A stretch of DNA of 45,250 bases, taken from Oxalobacteraceae bacterium OM1. Its GTDB lineage: Bacteria > Pseudomonadota > Gammaproteobacteria > Burkholderiales > Burkholderiaceae_D. Below are positions 42,082 through 45,250 of this stretch, piece after piece. The translations under genes and the position numbers were made by a program. Location: the NCBI GenBank assembly GCA_004570315.1, contig SPQI01000228.1, positions 1-45,250 of the forward strand. Reading direction: 5' to 3'. Under the pieces are notes generated by a model, which saw nothing but the letters and a program-made list of their open reading frames with translations, was not told the origin of the DNA and did no database searches. Positions within the stretch are counted from its first letter, which is position 1. The number at the start of each line of letters is the position of its first letter.

Positions 42082-42909
42082 ATGACCGATGTGATTGTTG
42101 TGATAGGGCCGGGGTCGATCGGCCAAGCCATCGCCCGGCGCGTGAGCGCAGGAAAACATGTGCTCCTCGCGGACCTGCGCGAGGCAAACGCCGACGCTGC
42201 GGCAAAGACGCTCAGCGAGGCCGGGTTCGCAGTGAGCACGGCAGTCGTGGATGTGTCTTCGCGCGAATCGGTCCAAGGGCTCGTACAGAGGGCGGTGGCG
42301 CTCGGCCCCGTCACCGGCGTCGTGCATGCCGCGGGCGTCTCGCCGACACAGGCCTCGCCCGCAACGATCCTGAAGGTGGACCTGTACGGCACTGCCGTCG
42401 TGCTGGAAGAATTCGGCAATGTCATTGCGCCCGGCGGCGCCGGCGTGGTGATTGCCTCCCAATCTGGACACCGGCTCCCCGCACTGCCGCCCGAGCAGAA
42501 CAAGACCTTGGCGACAACGCCGGCTGACGACCTGCTTGCGCTGCCCTTTCTCCAACCGGACCAGGTAACGGACCCGCTGCACGCTTACCAGGTTTCCAAG
42601 CGCGGCAATGCCTTGCGGGTCATGGCGGAGGCGGTGCGCTGGGGCAAACGGGGCGCACGTATCAACACGATCAGCCCGGGCATCATCATTACGCCGTTGG
42701 CCAAGGACGAGCTTTCCGGTCCGCGGGGTCCGGGATACCGCCGTATGATCGAGCTGTGCCCGGCCGGCCGTGCCGGCACACCGGATGAAGTTGGAAGCGT
42801 GGCTGCGCTACTGATGGGCCCGGAGGGCACGTTCATTACCGGCAGCGACTTCTTGATGGACGGTGGCGTCACCGCCTCCTATTGGTACGGTGATCTTGCG
42901 CCGAAGTGA
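42082..42909 (+). CDS. Short-chain dehydrogenase/reductase (SDR)
   Basis: The 275-residue Rossmann-fold oxidoreductase has the cofactor motif GPGSIGQAIARR near the N-terminus, DVSS (about residue 57-60), VHAAGVSP, the catalytic Tyr and Lys in YQVSKRGNALR, and the substrate-loop start ISPGIIITPLAKDEL. FMLMDGG-like SDFLMDGGVTASYW ends the domain. The usual catalytic Ser is probably in VIASQSGHR. The Asp after the first strand (ADLRE) suggests NAD(H). Substrate unknown. AGGAAA precedes the ATG. Confidence 0.88.
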   Translation: MTDVIVVIGPGSIGQAIARRVSAGKHVLLADLREANADAAAKTLSEAGFAVSTAVVDVSSRESVQGLVQRAVALGPVTGVVHAAGVSPTQASPATILKVDLYGTAVVLEEFGNVIAPGGAGVVIASQSGHRLPALPPEQNKTLATTPADDLLALPFLQPDQVTDPLHAYQVSKRGNALRVMAEAVRWGKRGARINTISPGIIITPLAKDELSGPRGPGYRRMIELCPAGRAGTPDEVGSVAALLMGPEGTFITGSDFLMDGGVTASYWYGDLAPK

Positions 42910-43150
42910 TTGAATGTCGCGCCCGGACGAACGACTAAAGCTGGCCGCTTAGGGCCGGACACGATGTCATCTGCAATGGCCGCCTCGCACGACTCTCCGG
43001 CCAGTCGATTTATAGACACAGCCTTCGCAAATCGACCCATAGCTGCCAGCCGGCTTACCATAAAGCCGCGGCGTAAACGCCCGAACGCCGTGTTTTGCTT
43101 TTTCAAGTAAGAGCAAACCTTATTTGCCGCTGCAGCCATTGGGACGACCC

Positions 43151-43593
43151 TTAACGTCGCGTTCTACTTTCGCATTTGCGCCGATCGTTCCAGATACACA
43201 TTTGCGCGTCGGCGAGTCGGATTTTGCCGCTGCAAACCATGCGTTTGAGCCGGACTTCAAGCTTGTCCTTTGCTTTGGCGCCGTCTTGTCCTTCCCAAGG
43301 CTGCAGCATCAGATTGTGGGGGGGTTGCGGGGATGACCGCCGAGGGCCAACGGAATTTTGTGATCGAGCTCCAGTTCACCGGCGCGACTCCAGTCGATGC
43401 CCTACCTTTTCATGAGCAGCTTCTTCACGCTGTTGGTGTAGTTGGTGGACGGTCGCACCGCCTTCGTGTAGCCGGACACGCAGATTGTCTCCCTGATGGT
43501 GTCCTGTCGAACATCGTGGTTGAGCACGTCGTCCGGTACGTTAGCAAGTGCGAGTGCCGGCAGTGCAGCCAGCATGACGGTCAAGGTCTTCAT
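43151..43593 (-). pseudogene. Broken periplasmic HNH-endonuclease-like gene
   Basis: An intact 63-codon frame (43593-43402) encodes a signal peptide (MKTLTVMLAALPALALA) and ICVSGYTKAVRPSTNYTNS, then stops at TAG (43404-43402). Reading on in the same frame gives GIDWSRAGELELDHKIPLA and LGGHPRNPP, the HNH core. A run of seven C on the minus strand (43324-43318) then shifts the frame; one more C would restore NLMLQPWEGQDGAKAKDKLE and a normal C-terminus ending at the TAA at 43153. The gene thus carries one nonsense codon and one probable single-base deletion. The family is small exported HNH proteins with unknown biological role. Confidence 0.82.
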
Positions 43594-44122
43594 GGCGGCG
43601 AGTCTATCGACTCAACCGCTCCAGGCACCAGATTGTTTGCATTTAGAAACGATTGGCTTACGCGGTCGATTGCGGCGCGCGCGATCGACACGACTTGCCT
43701 AAACAGCCCCTTCCTTGACGGCTGATTACACCCTTCGGGACAAACGGCCAAAATGCCCAGCTCCGCTACCCGGTGGCGGCGTTAAGTCACCAAGCTCGTG
43801 CCATTGCGAATGGTATGCCCCGGCCTGCGGCGACCGCTCCCTATCGCACAGCGCATCCGCGCTGCAGCCCTTGGCAGCACGAGCGCTTCGGTCTGGACGG
43901 CCCAGCTTCGGGATCCGTCCTAGTGATGAACAAGTTGCCGGGCTCGGCTTACAATCTCGGATTGCGATTTCTGGCGCCGCCGCGGTTCCTACGCTCGGTC
44001 GTAATGGCCTTGCCGCTCTTGCCCCAACACCTGTTCGGCGTAGGACATCGCACAGCGTTTGCCGACACTTGACCCCGCTTGCCCGAAGCGCCGACACAAT
44101 TTGGGGCTGCGACCCCGCTCTT
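43594..44122. other. Gap upstream of the YeiH-type gene
   Basis: A plus-strand frame in phase with the transporter is open from 43715, but its residues do not resemble the family and no ribosome binding site supports it. No promoter or divergent regulator gene (often a LysR-type gene beside yeiH) is seen. Confidence 0.4.
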
Positions 44123-45139
44123 ATGACATCCCGATTCCTATTACTTGCATCCGTTGTACGCGGCCTCTGGCCCGGCATGGCCATCGCGGCCGTCATTGCG
44201 TTAGCAGCGACGTTCGTGTCCACCACGTACGGCGGACCGCAGTTGTTGTATGCGCTCTTCTTTGGCATCGCCTTCCACTTTCTTTCCACAGACGAGCGCT
44301 GCCGGCCCGGCATCGAGTTCTGCGCGCGGACGTTATTGCGTACCGGCGTGGCACTGCTTGGCGCGCGTATTACGTTCGCAAAGATTGCCTCACTGGGTGT
44401 TGCGCCGATTGCGATTGTCATCGCTGCCGTGGCGAGCACGACGCTGCTCGGCTGGCTGCTTGGCCGGAAGCTAGGCAGGCCGACCACTGAGGGCATTATT
44501 TCCGGAGGAGCGGTTGCGATTTGCGGCGCATCGGCGGCGCTGGCGATTTCCGCGGTGCTGCCGCAGACCAAGGAGAATGAGCGCTTTACGCTGTTTACCG
44601 TGGTTGGCGTGACTGGAATGTCTACCATCGCCATGGTGACGTATCCGCTCATTGCTCGCCTAGTTGGACTCAACGCGGATGGTGCCGGAATCTTCCTCGG
44701 CGGGACTATCCATGACGTGGCGCAGGTCGTCGGAGCGGGCTACCTCCTATCCGCCCATACCGGGGACGTCGCGACGTTTGTAAAGCTGACCCGCGTAGCT
44801 TGTCTGGTGCCTGTCGTGCTGCTGCTGTCGATTCTCTTTCGCACCCACAACGGCACAACCGAAATCGATGCACCTCCACTGGTGCCGCGGTTCCTGATTG
44901 GGTTTGCGTGGCTGCTCACGGTGAACAGTTTCGGCTTCATTCCGGCCGCCGCCGGCGAGTTCATCAACGGCGCATCACGCGCCTGTCTGGTCGCTGCCAT
45001 CGCTGCGCTCGGCGTCAAGACGTCGTTGCAGTCGCTCGGCGCACTGGGCTGGCAGGTCGTACTGATGCTGGTCGCAGAAACCGTGTGGATTGCGCTCTTG
45101 GTGCTGACGGCCTTGGCAGTGCTGGGGTATATCGGATAA
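44123..45139 (+). CDS. YeiH/UPF0324-family putative sulfate exporter
   Basis: The 338-residue membrane protein has about nine to ten transmembrane helices. Family segments are YALFFGIAFHFLS, LLRTGVALLGARITF, ISGGAVAICGASAALAIS, GVTGMSTIAMVTYP, GGTIHDVAQVVGAG and GVKTSLQSLGALGW. Relatives are annotated as putative sulfate exporters, mainly because some are induced in taurine or cysteine metabolism; the substrate is not proven. The ATG at 44123 (MTSRFLLLASVVRG) is chosen by homology, although no ribosome binding site precedes it. Confidence 0.9.
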   Translation: MTSRFLLLASVVRGLWPGMAIAAVIALAATFVSTTYGGPQLLYALFFGIAFHFLSTDERCRPGIEFCARTLLRTGVALLGARITFAKIASLGVAPIAIVIAAVASTTLLGWLLGRKLGRPTTEGIISGGAVAICGASAALAISAVLPQTKENERFTLFTVVGVTGMSTIAMVTYPLIARLVGLNADGAGIFLGGTIHDVAQVVGAGYLLSAHTGDVATFVKLTRVACLVPVVLLLSILFRTHNGTTEIDAPPLVPRFLIGFAWLLTVNSFGFIPAAAGEFINGASRACLVAAIAALGVKTSLQSLGALGWQVVLMLVAETVWIALLVLTALAVLGYIG

Positions 45140-45197
45140 ATTACGATTTCGGCCTCAGTGAATCGGAAAGTGAATCACTGCGTGTTGCGCAAGAGCC

Positions 45198-45250
45198 TGT
45201 CAATTTTCACGCAGTTTTGACCCAGGTTTTTCATCTAAAGCTGACCCTCC
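45198..45250 (+). repeat. IS21-like terminal sequence running off the window, copy C
   Basis: Begins TGTCAATTTTCACGCAG and continues GACCCAGG, TTTTTCATC, GCTGACCCTCC to the end of the window. It is the least degenerate of the three copies in its TGACCC units and may be the end of an intact insertion sequence lying beyond base 45250. Confidence 0.55.

Noticed and set aside
41420-42205. A 261-codon minus-strand frame.
   Set aside because: Only its last 75 codons, from the GTG with an AAGGAG site, look coding; the upstream part crosses the degenerate IS-like repeat and the SDR start.
43715-44122. An N-terminal extension of the YeiH-type protein.
   Set aside because: Family homology starts at 44123; the extension has no membrane segment or family resemblance.

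Overview
The window comes from a GC-rich betaproteobacterium of the order Burkholderiales. The gene content and order (infB-nusA-rimP, scpB-rluB, aat-bpt-pyrD, clpA-clpS, rpsT/murJ, an extended low-complexity RluB) fit the family Oxalobacteraceae (Herbaspirillum/Noviherbaspirillum/Massilia type). That placement is an inference from protein resemblance; no database was searched.

Region 1 (1 to about 27,170) is ordinary core chromosome. On the minus strand lie the start of infB, nusA and rimP, behind a clear sigma-70 promoter and an intrinsic-terminator-like hairpin in the leader, then rluB, scpB and an initiator tRNA. Next come a Nudix hydrolase, an ammonium channel gene with a near-consensus sigma-54 promoter, and an N-degron block in which aat and bpt (tagging transferases) lie within 6.5 kb of clpA-clpS (unfoldase and adaptor), with pyrD and an aldo/keto reductase between them. 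A cold-shock gene, a NarL-type two-component pair, icd, rluE, a HupE/UreJ-like membrane protein with a TPR partner, a small exported Ala/Lys-rich protein, a DUF192 protein, rpsT, murJ, a SirB1-type protein, an ABC-F ATPase (uup) and tRNA-Arg(CCU) follow. Convergent pairs are packed tightly: two have abutting or overlapping stop codons and others share bidirectional terminators.

Region 2 (about 27,170 to about 36,160) is a genomic island next to tRNA-Arg. It starts with a small ORF, an excisionase-like gene and a tyrosine integrase. Its cargo is sparse and mostly unfamiliar: a 169-residue protein behind a perfect 26-bp palindrome, a second tyrosine recombinase-like protein, a minus-strand set of three genes (small acidic protein, protease-less Lon-like AAA+ ATPase, small exported protein), and a divergent HAD phosphatase-like protein of the type linked to RNA-repair proteins. 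Long gene-free stretches hold three tandem stem-loops and several GTGAC-based dyads. The AAA+/HAD module is the best candidate here for an undescribed system; its function is unknown.

Region 3 (about 36,160 to 45,250) holds an RND efflux permease and adaptor, a DUF427 protein, a small exported Ala/Gln/Lys-rich protein, an SDR oxidoreductase, a broken periplasmic HNH-type nuclease gene (one nonsense codon and one frameshift) and a YeiH-type transporter. Three degenerate copies of a 50-60 bp sequence resembling IS21-family ends lie among them, the last running off the window, so this part looks like a decaying accessory region.
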